A stretch of DNA of 64,000 nucleotides from Anaerolineales bacterium. Lineage in GTDB: Bacteria > Chloroflexota > Anaerolineae > Anaerolineales > Villigracilaceae. Where the stretch lies: the NCBI GenBank assembly GCA_020634895.1, contig JACKAV010000008.1:150606-214605 (forward strand), written 5' to 3'. Shown here one piece after another: positions 1-9,784 of the stretch. The notes below the pieces were generated by a model, which did no database searches, had not been told where the DNA came from, and saw nothing but the letters and a program-made list of their open reading frames with translations. Each line of letters starts with the position of its first letter. Positions within the stretch are counted from its first letter, which is position 1. A program made the position numbers and the translations under genes.

Positions 1-224
1 CGGCGAACATTTAATATCGATTCATTATCGAGCATGATGTTGCTGGATGTCAATTCTGCTTCACCGGGTTCAAGCCCAAGCGCCAGTGTAAGGTTTGACT
101 GTGCGTCGAGGTCGACCAGAAGAACGCGTCTGCCCAGTTCTGCGAGTGCAGCCCCGAGGGAAAGCGCGGTTGTGGTCTTTGCGACCCCGCCTTTTTCGTT
201 TGACACTGCGATTGTTTTGGTCAT
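1..224 (-). CDS. ParA/Soj-type ATPase, N-terminal part (cut by window edge)
   Basis: Only the first 74 residues are in the window. They begin MTKTIAVSNEKGGVAKTT, a deviant Walker A motif (KGGxxKTT) with the signature first lysine of ParA/MinD ATPases, followed by VLLVDLDAQSNLT, the Walker A' segment. ParA ATPases bind ATP, dimerise and position plasmids, chromosomes or large protein arrays. The ATG at 224 is preceded by an AGAGG ribosome site. It lies 34 bp after the stop of the last receptor gene on the same strand, so it is probably the distal gene of the receptor operon. Whether it segregates DNA or positions the receptor array cannot be decided here; no ParB is visible. Confident as to family, not as to role. 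Confidence 0.9.
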   Translation of the reverse strand, partial: MTKTIAVSNEKGGVAKTTTALSLGAALAELGRRVLLVDLDAQSNLTLALGLEPGEAELTSSNIMLDNESILNVR

Positions 225-258
225 AATTTCCTCTTTATGAATCTCTTTTTCATCCGGC

Positions 259-2739
259 TTATCTATCCGGCAATTTTTGTTTTTGGGGAACGATCTCGAT
301 TCGGGAAACCTTCAGGGCTTCACGCAGTTCCTTGATTGCGGTTTCGATCATTGTTTGCGGGTCGTTGGTTCCGCGGATCTTGGTCGAAATATCGCTGACG
401 AGACGTTCGCGCTCGGCGCGTTTGGTCGTTTCGTCGAACAGGCGGGCATTTTCTGCGATCACTGCCACGCGGTCGGCAACCGCGCGGATCAGGTCCATTT
501 GATCTGACTTGACGGTTTCGTCCTTTGGCACTGTTACCGAAAGTTCGCCGATCTCCTGTCCGCGCATGATGATGGGTACTGAGATGTTCTTTCGATCAGT
601 GTTCTCGATTTTCTGTTTATCATCAACGGCTTCCGTTGTGGTAAGCGGGGCGGCTCCGCCAGCAGTATAACGGTACCCCGCGATATTTGTATCTTCTGTA
701 AGGCGATTCCAATTTTCCCGGAAGTATTGCCTTGAGGCTGCCTCAGCTTCTGCAAGTGACCTGTCCATTTGTTCGTATAGTTTCGCGTTTTGGATGGCGA
801 TACTCACTAATTCGGCGAGAATTGTCAGGGCTTCAAGGTCTTCATCGGAAAATGCGCTTGGGTCACGGCTCTGAACATCCAAGGCGCCAAGTACATTTCC
901 GGCTTCGATCAGCGGTAATGCCATTTCAGACTGGGTCTCAGGCAGGTCGGGGTTGTTGAAGTAGACCGCATCTTCACCCACGCTCAAAGCGATACGGGGC
1001 TGTTTATTGCCGGTCACATAGCCTACGATGCCCTGTGCGCCGACCTTCAATTGATGACCTCGTTTCAACATGTTTTGTCCGCCGGCGCTGTTTGCAGCCG
1101 CAAGGACGGCGTACTTGTTCAAAGCGTCGTTCAGGAATATGCCAACATGGTAAAACCCGAATTGCTCGCTGATAACGTCCGTGATTTGCGGGAGCAGTTC
1201 CTTTAGGTTCTTTTGTGTGGTGATCGCCTGGGCAACTTTTGCAATCGCTTCGTATTGTTTTCTACGCCGTTCACCATGCTCGATCTCTTTTTGCAGATCA
1301 GAAGTCCGTTCTGAGACTCTTTTCTCCAGCGACGAGATCAGATCGCCGACTGTGTCTGTCATGGTGTTGAGGGTGGTTGCAAGCGTTTCCAGTTCATCGC
1401 GGGAATTCACCCTGGCTTTCGCATTGAAGTTCCCCCGGATGATCTCTTCCGCGGTCCGGTTCAGTGATTTGAGAGGCTGCGTAAGCCTGTTGCTGAACCC
1501 AAAGGATGCAGCCGCAGCAACCACGAATATCATTGCTATTAGTAAAACGCTGAGATTGATGGTTGTGTTGGTCTCCCGGCTGATCTGCTCGGAGATGATC
1601 GTCCTGCCGGAGAACAATTCTTCAGAAGGGACGATCAGCACAAGTTTATACTGTACTTGCGGTATTTCATAGAACGCAATATGACGTTCAGTACCGGCAA
1701 GGGTCGTTGTAAAAAGCCCCTGCGTGTCCTGCGCAATTTTATTCATAACCTCGTTGAATTCAGGCGCGAGAGTACTCAGGGTCGAGGGGTCGACGATGTC
1801 ACTTAATTTTGCATTTTCATCTGTAATATTGAAATCGTTGAAACCAACGTCGGGCAGGGAGATCAACCTTCCGTTGTTGTCGATGAGGAAGGCGTAACCG
1901 GTATCTCCCGCTTTGACGTTCGCTACCACGTCGATAATGCGGGTCAACTGCACGTCCATGGCTGCAACGCCCTGAAACCTGCCGTGCCTATCGATGACCG
2001 GAGCGCTGGTTGTGATGACCAATCCATTCAATGCCGCGTCCTGGTATGGAGCCGACCAGACGACTCCCTGCTGCGGGTTGTTTTCAGGTTCTGCTGCCAC
2101 ATACCATTGCCTGCCCGTTACATCGAAATCTGGCGGAACAATGCCTGCGAGGTCAATGTTTGGATAATAAATGGTCTCCTTAAACGTGCCGCCAAAATAA
2201 ATGGCAACAATATCCGGATTGTTTTGCAAAACCGAGGGAAAGATAAGCTCGGAATGTTTTAGCAGGTTTAGCTTTCTGGTTAGCGCACCATTCAGATTGA
2301 CTTCTGCGGGTATAAAGATCGAAGAAATTTCAGAATTGTCGTTATCCCAACTGCCCGTGGATAATCGTGTCAAGGATGCTTCCGCATCCCAATACGTGCT
2401 GTCGACAAGTTTGTCGTCATCCAGAATATCCTTGATCGACGTTGTCGCAATGGATGTATTGCGGTTCATGTTCTCGAAGAAGCTGTCAAGAAAAGCCGCC
2501 TGTTCGCGGGTTGTGGATTGCAAATCCTCTTCGGCGCGGCTGCGCGCGTTTTGATCCACGCTGACGATAAGCTGCCGGCTTGCATCCTGAATGCGCAAAT
2601 AAAGATATGCTCCCATGACCAGAACCACCAGTAAGGCAATGAGCATGTTTCCCAGTGTCAATTTGCCCCGCAGGTCGAGGCGTCCAAGCACCGAGTTATT
2701 AAGCATGTCCTGAAATGAAAATTTTCGCGGCTGCTTCAT
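259..2739 (-). CDS. Cache-HAMP-GAF membrane receptor without output domain (array member 11)
   Basis: A receptor of 826 residues. It has a TM helix near 28-48, an extracellular dCache-like sensor to about 385, a second TM near 395-415, HAMP to about 470, a coiled coil, a full GAF (about 510-660, with the array-typical PDLPETQSEMALPL stretch), a shortened GAF and the conserved tail containing ISTKIR. No kinase, GGDEF or HTH follows. The open frame extends to an ATG at 2766 inside the preceding gene, but the ATG at 2739 has an AAGGA site 7 nt upstream and is preferred; the upstream ATG has none. It is the last receptor before the ParA gene. Ligand unknown. Confidence 0.85.
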   Translation of the reverse strand: MKQPRKFSFQDMLNNSVLGRLDLRGKLTLGNMLIALLVVLVMGAYLYLRIQDASRQLIVSVDQNARSRAEEDLQSTTREQAAFLDSFFENMNRNTSIATTSIKDILDDDKLVDSTYWDAEASLTRLSTGSWDNDNSEISSIFIPAEVNLNGALTRKLNLLKHSELIFPSVLQNNPDIVAIYFGGTFKETIYYPNIDLAGIVPPDFDVTGRQWYVAAEPENNPQQGVVWSAPYQDAALNGLVITTSAPVIDRHGRFQGVAAMDVQLTRIIDVVANVKAGDTGYAFLIDNNGRLISLPDVGFNDFNITDENAKLSDIVDPSTLSTLAPEFNEVMNKIAQDTQGLFTTTLAGTERHIAFYEIPQVQYKLVLIVPSEELFSGRTIISEQISRETNTTINLSVLLIAMIFVVAAAASFGFSNRLTQPLKSLNRTAEEIIRGNFNAKARVNSRDELETLATTLNTMTDTVGDLISSLEKRVSERTSDLQKEIEHGERRRKQYEAIAKVAQAITTQKNLKELLPQITDVISEQFGFYHVGIFLNDALNKYAVLAAANSAGGQNMLKRGHQLKVGAQGIVGYVTGNKQPRIALSVGEDAVYFNNPDLPETQSEMALPLIEAGNVLGALDVQSRDPSAFSDEDLEALTILAELVSIAIQNAKLYEQMDRSLAEAEAASRQYFRENWNRLTEDTNIAGYRYTAGGAAPLTTTEAVDDKQKIENTDRKNISVPIIMRGQEIGELSVTVPKDETVKSDQMDLIRAVADRVAVIAENARLFDETTKRAERERLVSDISTKIRGTNDPQTMIETAIKELREALKVSRIEIVPQKQKLPDR

Positions 2740-2752
2740 GATTCGTTCCTTG

Positions 2753-5065
2753 TCATTCGGTTCCATTATTATTTTCTTCGCTCTTTAACTTGATCGTCAC
2801 TTCCGAGCCGGGAATGGATCTTCCCAATTCCTCAACAGCCGTAAGGAGGACGTTTTCGAGGTTGATGGAGGAGCCGATCTTGCCGGTAATATCACCGATG
2901 GTCTGCTCTTTGATCACCTGCTTTTGAGACTCTTGGATGAGGCGCGCGTTTTCAAGCGCAAGCGAGAGTCGTTCTGATACGGCTTCAGTAAGATTGACCT
3001 CACTTGTTGTCCATTGCCGGTCTTTTGCCGGAGCTTTGATGTGCATCACGCCGATTATCTGCTCGCGGAGTTTAATGGGCACGACCAGCGTCGGTTCATT
3101 GGTCTTTCCGTCGGCATGGAACACCAGCACTTCGCCGCGGAACATGGCTTGATTGATCTCGTCGGTGTTAATTGGGTGGGTCAGTTTTCTGCCGCCGCTG
3201 GTGCTTTGGTAATACCCAATGATCCCTTCATCCTGACTGAATGATTTCCAGCCTTCCTGCAGGTTTTGCTGGTATGCAGCCCGCAATTCGTCGAGCGCGC
3301 GCTGGGTTTGTTCCAGCAATCTTGTGTTTTCGATCGCGATAGCGACCTGATCTGCCAGAATGCTGAAGATGTTTAAATCTTCGGAGGTGAACTCGCCGGG
3401 CTTTTCGCTCTGCACATCCAGGACGCCGATGATCTGGTCTCTAACCTTCAGCGGCAACGCAACTTCAGAGCGGGTCTCTGGGAGGTCGGGATTGTTGAAG
3501 AAAACAGCATCCTGCCCAACGTCCAGGGCGATGCGCGGAACTCCGGCTTTGGCAACATATCCGACGATTCCGCTCTCTCCGACTTTGAGCTTGTGTCCAC
3601 GTTTCAGCATTTCCTGCCCGCCGAGGCTGTTCGCCGCTTGAAGGACGGCATACTGTTTGGATTGATCCAGAAGGAAGATGCCGGTGTGGTAAAAGTTGAA
3701 ACGCTCACTGACCAGGCGGGTGATAAGCGGCAGAAGAATATTCAGATCCTGCTCGCTGTTGATGATCTTCGATATCTCACCGATTGCAAGCAGTTGTGTA
3801 GCACGGACCTCAGATTGCCGGCGCGAGAGTTCCAGATCGACGGTCCTTTCGGCAATGCGTCTTTCGAGATTGCCGTATGTATCACGCAGCTGCCCGGTCA
3901 TGTGGTTGATCGTTTCAGCCAATGTACCGACTTCGTCAAGCGAGTCGATGGAAGCGCTGGCTTGCAGGTTCCCGCCCGATATTTCTTCGGCGACCCTTGT
4001 GAGTTCCTGAAGTGGGTTTGTGATCGTCCGTGTGAAGTAGAAAATGATCATGCCGAAGACCAGCGCCAGAAGGAAACTGTAACCGGTCAGCGTTGTTTGC
4101 AGTTGGCGAGTTTGCTGGTTGATCTCTTCTCTCGGGTACACCATTGCAAGCGACCAACCTGTATCCAGCCCAACTGGTGCATAGGCTATATACATGGGGT
4201 CGCCGTTTTGATCTATTGCCTCTAGGAAGCCGGTTTGACCATTGGTCATGGCATTGACAAGTTCAAGCCAGTTTTGGGTCACGCTCGAATTGGCGACTGC
4301 GTACATTGAGTCGACCATGGGTTCGAATTCCCCGCCGTTTTCGCCGATACCTAAAATGGTTCCATCCGAGTTGAGCAAAAACGCATATCCCGTCCGCCCG
4401 ACCGTCAGGTTGACAAAGGTGTCTTGAATATCACTAAAGTCCATGTCAGCGGAGGCAACGCCTTTGAAGTTTCCGCCCTCATCGTAGACTGGGATGCTCC
4501 ATGTCACGATCCACGTGTTACCGCGGCTTATATTTCGATACGGCGGCGAAATGACCGGTCCGTTCTCACGCTTGGGCAGGAAGTACCATTCCTGGTCGAA
4601 GTAATCGAAATCACCCAGTTGAGTGTATTGAAGTTCGCCTTCGGGTGTTCGATTGTAAAACGGCGACCAATAAAATACATCGGGATTGAATTGGTAGGGC
4701 TCATATCCGATCGTTACGCCATAGACCTTTGTGTTTCGTGTCAGGGTGCTTTGAAGCAGTTGCTGTAGATCGTGGTCGTTGAATTTCCCTGTTTCGACGG
4801 CGGTTGCAAGGTCTACTGCCACTGCTTGTGTTTCCAGCAGTCTTGTCTGGATAAGGTCAATTGTGTCGGCAGTTTCATTTTGCAGGTTCGCCTCAAGTTC
4901 CTGGTTGAGGTTTCCCTGCCCGATCCTGATGCTGATGATCGCGTACAGGATGAAGGCAACCAGAAGCAAACCGACCGCGATCAGTGTCAGCTTAAACCCG
5001 ATGCTCGTCCGCTGGGGCTCAGGAGTATTGATGTCGTCTGGTAATGATTGGTTGGTTTGTTCCAT
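2753..5065 (-). CDS. Cache-HAMP-GAF membrane receptor without output domain (array member 10)
   Basis: A receptor of 770 residues. TM about 26-46; dCache-like extracellular region to about 325, with the typical YFLPKRENGPVISPPY segment and a GVASADMDF strand; TM about 330-347; HAMP to about 400; coiled coil; GAF about 425-590 (NNPDLPETRSEVALPL); shortened GAF about 600-720; tail with IGDITGKIGSS. The Cache domain is most like that of the 766-residue member at 11510-13810, so these two probably sense similar ligands. It ends 13 bp before the preferred start of the next receptor and is clearly co-transcribed. There is no output domain, so its partner must be another protein. Confidence 0.85.
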   Translation of the reverse strand: MEQTNQSLPDDINTPEPQRTSIGFKLTLIAVGLLLVAFILYAIISIRIGQGNLNQELEANLQNETADTIDLIQTRLLETQAVAVDLATAVETGKFNDHDLQQLLQSTLTRNTKVYGVTIGYEPYQFNPDVFYWSPFYNRTPEGELQYTQLGDFDYFDQEWYFLPKRENGPVISPPYRNISRGNTWIVTWSIPVYDEGGNFKGVASADMDFSDIQDTFVNLTVGRTGYAFLLNSDGTILGIGENGGEFEPMVDSMYAVANSSVTQNWLELVNAMTNGQTGFLEAIDQNGDPMYIAYAPVGLDTGWSLAMVYPREEINQQTRQLQTTLTGYSFLLALVFGMIIFYFTRTITNPLQELTRVAEEISGGNLQASASIDSLDEVGTLAETINHMTGQLRDTYGNLERRIAERTVDLELSRRQSEVRATQLLAIGEISKIINSEQDLNILLPLITRLVSERFNFYHTGIFLLDQSKQYAVLQAANSLGGQEMLKRGHKLKVGESGIVGYVAKAGVPRIALDVGQDAVFFNNPDLPETRSEVALPLKVRDQIIGVLDVQSEKPGEFTSEDLNIFSILADQVAIAIENTRLLEQTQRALDELRAAYQQNLQEGWKSFSQDEGIIGYYQSTSGGRKLTHPINTDEINQAMFRGEVLVFHADGKTNEPTLVVPIKLREQIIGVMHIKAPAKDRQWTTSEVNLTEAVSERLSLALENARLIQESQKQVIKEQTIGDITGKIGSSINLENVLLTAVEELGRSIPGSEVTIKLKSEENNNGTE

Positions 5066-5096
5066 AATTACTGGTTCTCTTTTTCCTGCGAGGTGT

Positions 5097-6821
5097 TTAG
5101 GAATACATCTTCAATGCCGCAGGTTCGATCTGCACGATCACGTCAGAACCGCCAAGGGCGCTGCTTAATTCCTGTGCGGCGGTTTGTAAAATGGTTTCGA
5201 AACGGGCGGATGAACTGATATTGCTTGTGATCTTGGCAGTGATACGTTCTATGTCTGCGCGATGCTGTGTGGATTGCAGCAGGGTCGCGGTCTCAATTGC
5301 CAAAGAAAGACGTTCAGCCACTGCCTCGGCGATATCCGCCTCATCGGTTGAAAGTTTCTGCTCTCCACGGGTGCTTAATTGCATGACTCCGATAACCTGT
5401 CCGCGCAGGCGGATTGGAACCGCTAGTTGGGATCTCTTTCCTGTATCCGCTGACATTGCTACTTCGCCGCGTTTCAAGGCTTCCTGTATTTGCGGACTGT
5501 CTATGGGCATTTTCAACGATTTGACGCCTGTTTCGGAATAGGAGAATCCCAAGCCGAGCTGTGTTGGGCGGAGCACCTGCCATGCCTCTTCGGTGACTTG
5601 CCCGACCGCGCTTTGTGCTTCTGCCAGGGATTTCTTCGCCTCTTCAATGACCAAGGCGTGGTTGATCGCAACCGCAACTTGGTCTGCCAGTGTGGTGAGG
5701 ACGTCCACGTCATCGGATTGGAAGGCGTTGATTTCCAAACTCTGCACATCCAGGGCTCCGATGACCTGCCCACTGTAGCGAAGGGGAAGGGCGATTTCAG
5801 AATGGGTGTCTGGGAGGTCAGGATTGTCAAAATAGACAGAATCAGCTCCAACGTCGAGAACGATGCGGGGCTGTCCTGTGGCGGTGGCAAAGCCCACGAT
5901 GCCCGTCTGCCCGATGGGGAGTGCGTGTTTGCGGGCAAGCATCCTTTGTCCGCCTTCGCTGTTGGATGCGCGGAGGACGGCAAATTCCCGGTTGTCATCG
6001 ATCAGAAAAACGCCAGTGTGATAGACGTTGAATTGCTGGCTGATCACTTGTGTGACCAGTGGAAGCAGCTCATCCAGCGATTGAACGGTGGAAATGGCGC
6101 TCATCACCTGTGCAACCGCTTTGAATTGGCGTGCGCGTTTTTCTGTAATTTTGTTTGCCGTTTCCAACTCGGCAGTTCGTACATGCACCCTTTCTTCGAG
6201 TGTGGAACGTAGTTCCATGAGTTCGGCATTTTCCAGTTTTTGAACTTGTTCGCTTTGCCGGGCGCGGAGTGTACTCTCGTTAAGCCGCACAATTAATAGT
6301 TGCGTGATTCCGGCAGTTGCGATGAGAATCACCGGGGCGATGATGGTATCGTCAAGTCCTATGGGTGTGACTGGTGTGCCTGTCGCCATGTCATTGACCG
6401 CGATCGCAATTGTGGCGATCACAGCGATCGGGGTGGTTAGGAAGAGAGAGCGCCTTCCAAGAAGAATGGCTGATATGATAAGTACAACGGGCAGTGCAAA
6501 AGAGGATGTGCTGCGAAGTCCGTTTGTCGTGGCTGAGATAGCGGAAACGCCAATAACCAATGAGGCGGGGACGACCACTTTGGCAAGGAGAACATTGCCG
6601 CGCAGCACGAATACGAACGAAATGATTTCCAGAACGAGCAGAATGGCAAGGATGATCAGGGCAGAGATGTTTTTCGCTTCTTCCCCGGTGATGCCGGTAA
6701 CCAGCGGCATCACAACAGCCGTTGTGATCATGGCAAAGATCAAAATATTCCGAGTCAGCCTGATAAAGGACGGCTCGTGGTCTTCTTCGCTTCTAAGGTA
6801 ATCGAGTAATTTGGTTAACAT
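5097..6821 (-). CDS. Multi-TM GAF receptor (array member 9)
   Basis: A protein of 574 residues. The N-terminus (about 20-190) has around six hydrophobic helices and no extracellular domain, so sensing must occur in or at the membrane. A long charged coiled coil (about 195-230, LEERVHVRTAELE) leads to a full GAF (about 240-395, NPDLPDTHSEIALPLR), a shortened GAF (about 410-520) and the C-terminal tail (ERITAKITSNISS). It has no HAMP and no catalytic output. The multi-TM class in this array resembles MASE-type integral membrane sensors in layout, but I do not recognise a named family. Gaps to neighbours are 17 and 31 bp on the same strand. Confidence 0.83.
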   Translation of the reverse strand: MLTKLLDYLRSEEDHEPSFIRLTRNILIFAMITTAVVMPLVTGITGEEAKNISALIILAILLVLEIISFVFVLRGNVLLAKVVVPASLVIGVSAISATTNGLRSTSSFALPVVLIISAILLGRRSLFLTTPIAVIATIAIAVNDMATGTPVTPIGLDDTIIAPVILIATAGITQLLIVRLNESTLRARQSEQVQKLENAELMELRSTLEERVHVRTAELETANKITEKRARQFKAVAQVMSAISTVQSLDELLPLVTQVISQQFNVYHTGVFLIDDNREFAVLRASNSEGGQRMLARKHALPIGQTGIVGFATATGQPRIVLDVGADSVYFDNPDLPDTHSEIALPLRYSGQVIGALDVQSLEINAFQSDDVDVLTTLADQVAVAINHALVIEEAKKSLAEAQSAVGQVTEEAWQVLRPTQLGLGFSYSETGVKSLKMPIDSPQIQEALKRGEVAMSADTGKRSQLAVPIRLRGQVIGVMQLSTRGEQKLSTDEADIAEAVAERLSLAIETATLLQSTQHRADIERITAKITSNISSSARFETILQTAAQELSSALGGSDVIVQIEPAALKMYS

Positions 6822-6838
6822 AAAAGACTCCTGGCTGG

Positions 6839-9769
6839 TTATGTATCCTGCCTGGTTTGGCCTGTTGTGAATTGGATGGCAACATCTGTTCCGGTGAGCA
6901 GACTGCCCAATTCCTGGATCGTGGTTTGGACAATATTGTCGATATTGACAAGATTGCCGATCTTTGAGGATATTTCGCCGATGGTGCGTTCCTTTGCCGC
7001 TCGTTTTTGGGCATCTTCAAGCAGTCGGGCTGCCTCGATGGCAAGAGCGGTACGTTCTGCCGTTGCTTCTGCCATGGCGATCTCATTGCTGTCCCATTCA
7101 TGATCCGGGTCTGTTGTGCTTAACTTCAACGTCCCGATCTGTGTTCCGCGGAGGATGATCGGAATTGAGAGTTTGTTCGTTTGCGCTTTATCTTCTGCGC
7201 CGCTTGGCTGGATGTTAACGCCGTCGAAGTGGAAACCTGTCCGCGCCTGCTGTGTAAAGTATCTCCACTGTTGTTCGCTCAACTGCGCTGCGGCACGCTC
7301 GGCTTTTTCAAGCGATTCAACGCTTTGTTGGAAGGAGCGGGCGTTTTGAATGGCGATGCTGACCTGATCTGCCAATGCGGAGAGGATATTTACATCCTCG
7401 TCGCTGAATGCATTCGGTAATTTGCTTTGCACATCCAATGCTCCGATGATATCGGCGCCGCTGCGAAGCGGGAGGGCAATTTCGGAGTGGGTATCAGGGA
7501 GGTCGGGATTGTTGAAGAAGATTGCATCCTGCCCAACGTCCAGTGCGACGCGCGGCAGACCGGTTTGGGTGACATTACCCACAATGCCGGTCGCACCGAC
7601 GCGGAGGCGGTGTCCACGCCCAAGCATTTTTTTCCCGCCTTCGCTGTTTGCCGCCATCAATACCGCAAAATCCCGATGAACATCCACAAGGAAGATACCC
7701 ACGTGGTAATACCCAAGCTGGGAGGAGATAGTCTCTGCGATCTGCGGCAGGAGTTGTTCAATGCTTCTTGTTGAACTGATGATCTTGGAAATGCGAGCGA
7801 TCGCCTCGAAGCGGGTGGCGCGGTAGGCGTTTGTCTTGCTGAGATTTTCCAATGCGCCGGTGCGTTCTTTAATGCGGTCCTCCAACCCTTGCAGACTGTC
7901 TGTTAATTTATCTGCCATGGTGTTGAACGATTGAGCAAGGAGACCGCTTTCGTCCATCGATTCGACTCTTGCGCGCGAAGCGAAATTGCCTTTTGCGATA
8001 TCTTCAGCAGTTTCTGTCAGGCGTTTCAATGGACGCGTGATAATCTGACCTACGAGGAGGCTGGAGAAAAATGCCCCGACAAATAGTAATGCGAGAATCA
8101 GCGACACATTTTGAAGCGTGTTCGTAATTTCCGCGTCGACATCTCTGCGCAGGGCGATAACTTCACTGTTCAACTCGCTGACCGGCGCAATGAACGCCAG
8201 TTTGTACCCTGTTGTACCAAGAACTGCTACAGACAAATACGTATCAGTGCCATTTACATTGAACGTTGACAAACCGGACTTCGAGCCGAAAATCTGCAGG
8301 GCAACTTCCTGAATGTCATTTGCCGTGCCGTTAAAGATGGTCTGTGTGGGAGATTCGTTCACAGGCACCACTTCAGGCTCGAGCCCAAAATAGCTATAAC
8401 CCGCTTCCGACATTGCGATGATCAGCCCGTTCTGGTCTACAAGCAGTGGAATGCCCGTTTCGCTGACATTGATCTGGGAGACAGCTTCTGCGATCTGCGC
8501 AAGCTGAATGTCGGTGGCGGCGACGCCAAGGAAGGTGTTTCCGTCGTATACCGGCGCCGCCACGGTGACAATCAAACCTGTTCCGGCAGGGTCCTGGTAT
8601 GGACGTGTCCACTTTGGTGACCGATCGGGGTCGTTCGCAGGAGTCGCAATCGTGTAAAAAGGCTGCGCGGTTGGATCAAAATCTGGCGGCACATTTTCCG
8701 CAAGACTAATATTCGGATAGTAAATGGTGTACCCAAGTTTGCTGATGTAATACACTGCGACTGATTCGGGATGCGCCTCAATAAATCCCGGCACAAGAAA
8801 ATCGAGATAGATTGAAGTGTTGATATCCGAAATCATTTCGTCATTGAGCGTGTAGGTGTTTGGGACATAAATGGAAGCGAGTTCAGTATTCGCGTTGCCA
8901 TATTGTCCGCTGGAGTACTGCACCAATCTCTCGGCTGCGTTCCAGTAAACACCTTCGTCTGTTTGCAATTTTTGTTTTTCGATCCTTGACCGGTAACTTG
9001 CAAGACTGAGTATATCGTTCTGAGCTTCCAAAAATAGGTCGTCGATATTATTTGCTTCAGCATTGGTAACGTCAAGTATCTTTGCTTCCGTTTTTTCCTG
9101 AACGCTTGCTTGATACCTGTCGGTCAGTGACGCCCTGATAAGGTTGACGCGGCTCACTCCGTACCACAAGAGTGTGGCGACAGTGACGCCGCCAGTTATC
9201 AGAATGCCAACCGTGATCTTGGCTTGCAAACTGAAATTATTAAAACTTCTTATAAACCCGAACAGCAGCGGAACGGTGATCAACCCGATCACGTACGGCA
9301 TATATAGTTCAAGGTTGGGAACCGTGATCCTGTTCGGACTCAATAATCTATCGAGCGTAAATACCAGGGCGGAAAATACAACCGCGACCGATACACCAGA
9401 GATGGCGTATCGAGGCGGCATGGCTTGTCCTACAACGGTAAGCGTAATGAGCAGTACCGCCAAAGCCGAAACTACTCCCACCCCTCTAAGGATAAAGACC
9501 GGCACCAGGATGTTGGAGATCACAGAGGTCAAAAGCAGCATGACCGCATAATCTCTTCTTCCATTCCTGATCAAATAAACGGGGTAAAAATCGAACAATA
9601 AAGTGAACAGGGTAAGCGCCGCCAAAAAGTATGCCTGGGGCAGCTTCTCGGAATATGCAAGATATATAAAAACGCCCGTGGTTGTCAGCGCGCCTGTCAT
9701 CAGAATGATGGCAACGACAAGAGCGTTCCTCGTGTAATTCTTTTCGGTCGAGCGGAAGATCTTCTGCAT
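6839..9769 (-). CDS. Large receptor fusing a multi-TM module with Cache-HAMP-GAF (array member 8)
   Basis: A protein of 976 residues that joins both sensor types of this array. About six hydrophobic helices (15-175) resembling the multi-TM members are followed by another TM (about 183-205), a dCache-like extracellular region (to about 555), a TM, HAMP (about 575-625), coiled coil, GAF (about 660-815, NNPDLPDTHSEIALPLR), shortened GAF and tail (IGEISSKIGNLVN). No output domain. The composite N-terminus looks like a fusion of two array members, consistent with growth of the locus by duplication and recombination. It starts 15 bp after the preceding stop. Confidence 0.85.
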   Translation of the reverse strand: MQKIFRSTEKNYTRNALVVAIILMTGALTTTGVFIYLAYSEKLPQAYFLAALTLFTLLFDFYPVYLIRNGRRDYAVMLLLTSVISNILVPVFILRGVGVVSALAVLLITLTVVGQAMPPRYAISGVSVAVVFSALVFTLDRLLSPNRITVPNLELYMPYVIGLITVPLLFGFIRSFNNFSLQAKITVGILITGGVTVATLLWYGVSRVNLIRASLTDRYQASVQEKTEAKILDVTNAEANNIDDLFLEAQNDILSLASYRSRIEKQKLQTDEGVYWNAAERLVQYSSGQYGNANTELASIYVPNTYTLNDEMISDINTSIYLDFLVPGFIEAHPESVAVYYISKLGYTIYYPNISLAENVPPDFDPTAQPFYTIATPANDPDRSPKWTRPYQDPAGTGLIVTVAAPVYDGNTFLGVAATDIQLAQIAEAVSQINVSETGIPLLVDQNGLIIAMSEAGYSYFGLEPEVVPVNESPTQTIFNGTANDIQEVALQIFGSKSGLSTFNVNGTDTYLSVAVLGTTGYKLAFIAPVSELNSEVIALRRDVDAEITNTLQNVSLILALLFVGAFFSSLLVGQIITRPLKRLTETAEDIAKGNFASRARVESMDESGLLAQSFNTMADKLTDSLQGLEDRIKERTGALENLSKTNAYRATRFEAIARISKIISSTRSIEQLLPQIAETISSQLGYYHVGIFLVDVHRDFAVLMAANSEGGKKMLGRGHRLRVGATGIVGNVTQTGLPRVALDVGQDAIFFNNPDLPDTHSEIALPLRSGADIIGALDVQSKLPNAFSDEDVNILSALADQVSIAIQNARSFQQSVESLEKAERAAAQLSEQQWRYFTQQARTGFHFDGVNIQPSGAEDKAQTNKLSIPIILRGTQIGTLKLSTTDPDHEWDSNEIAMAEATAERTALAIEAARLLEDAQKRAAKERTIGEISSKIGNLVNIDNIVQTTIQELGSLLTGTDVAIQFTTGQTRQDT

Positions 9770-9784
9770 AAGATTTCGACGAAA

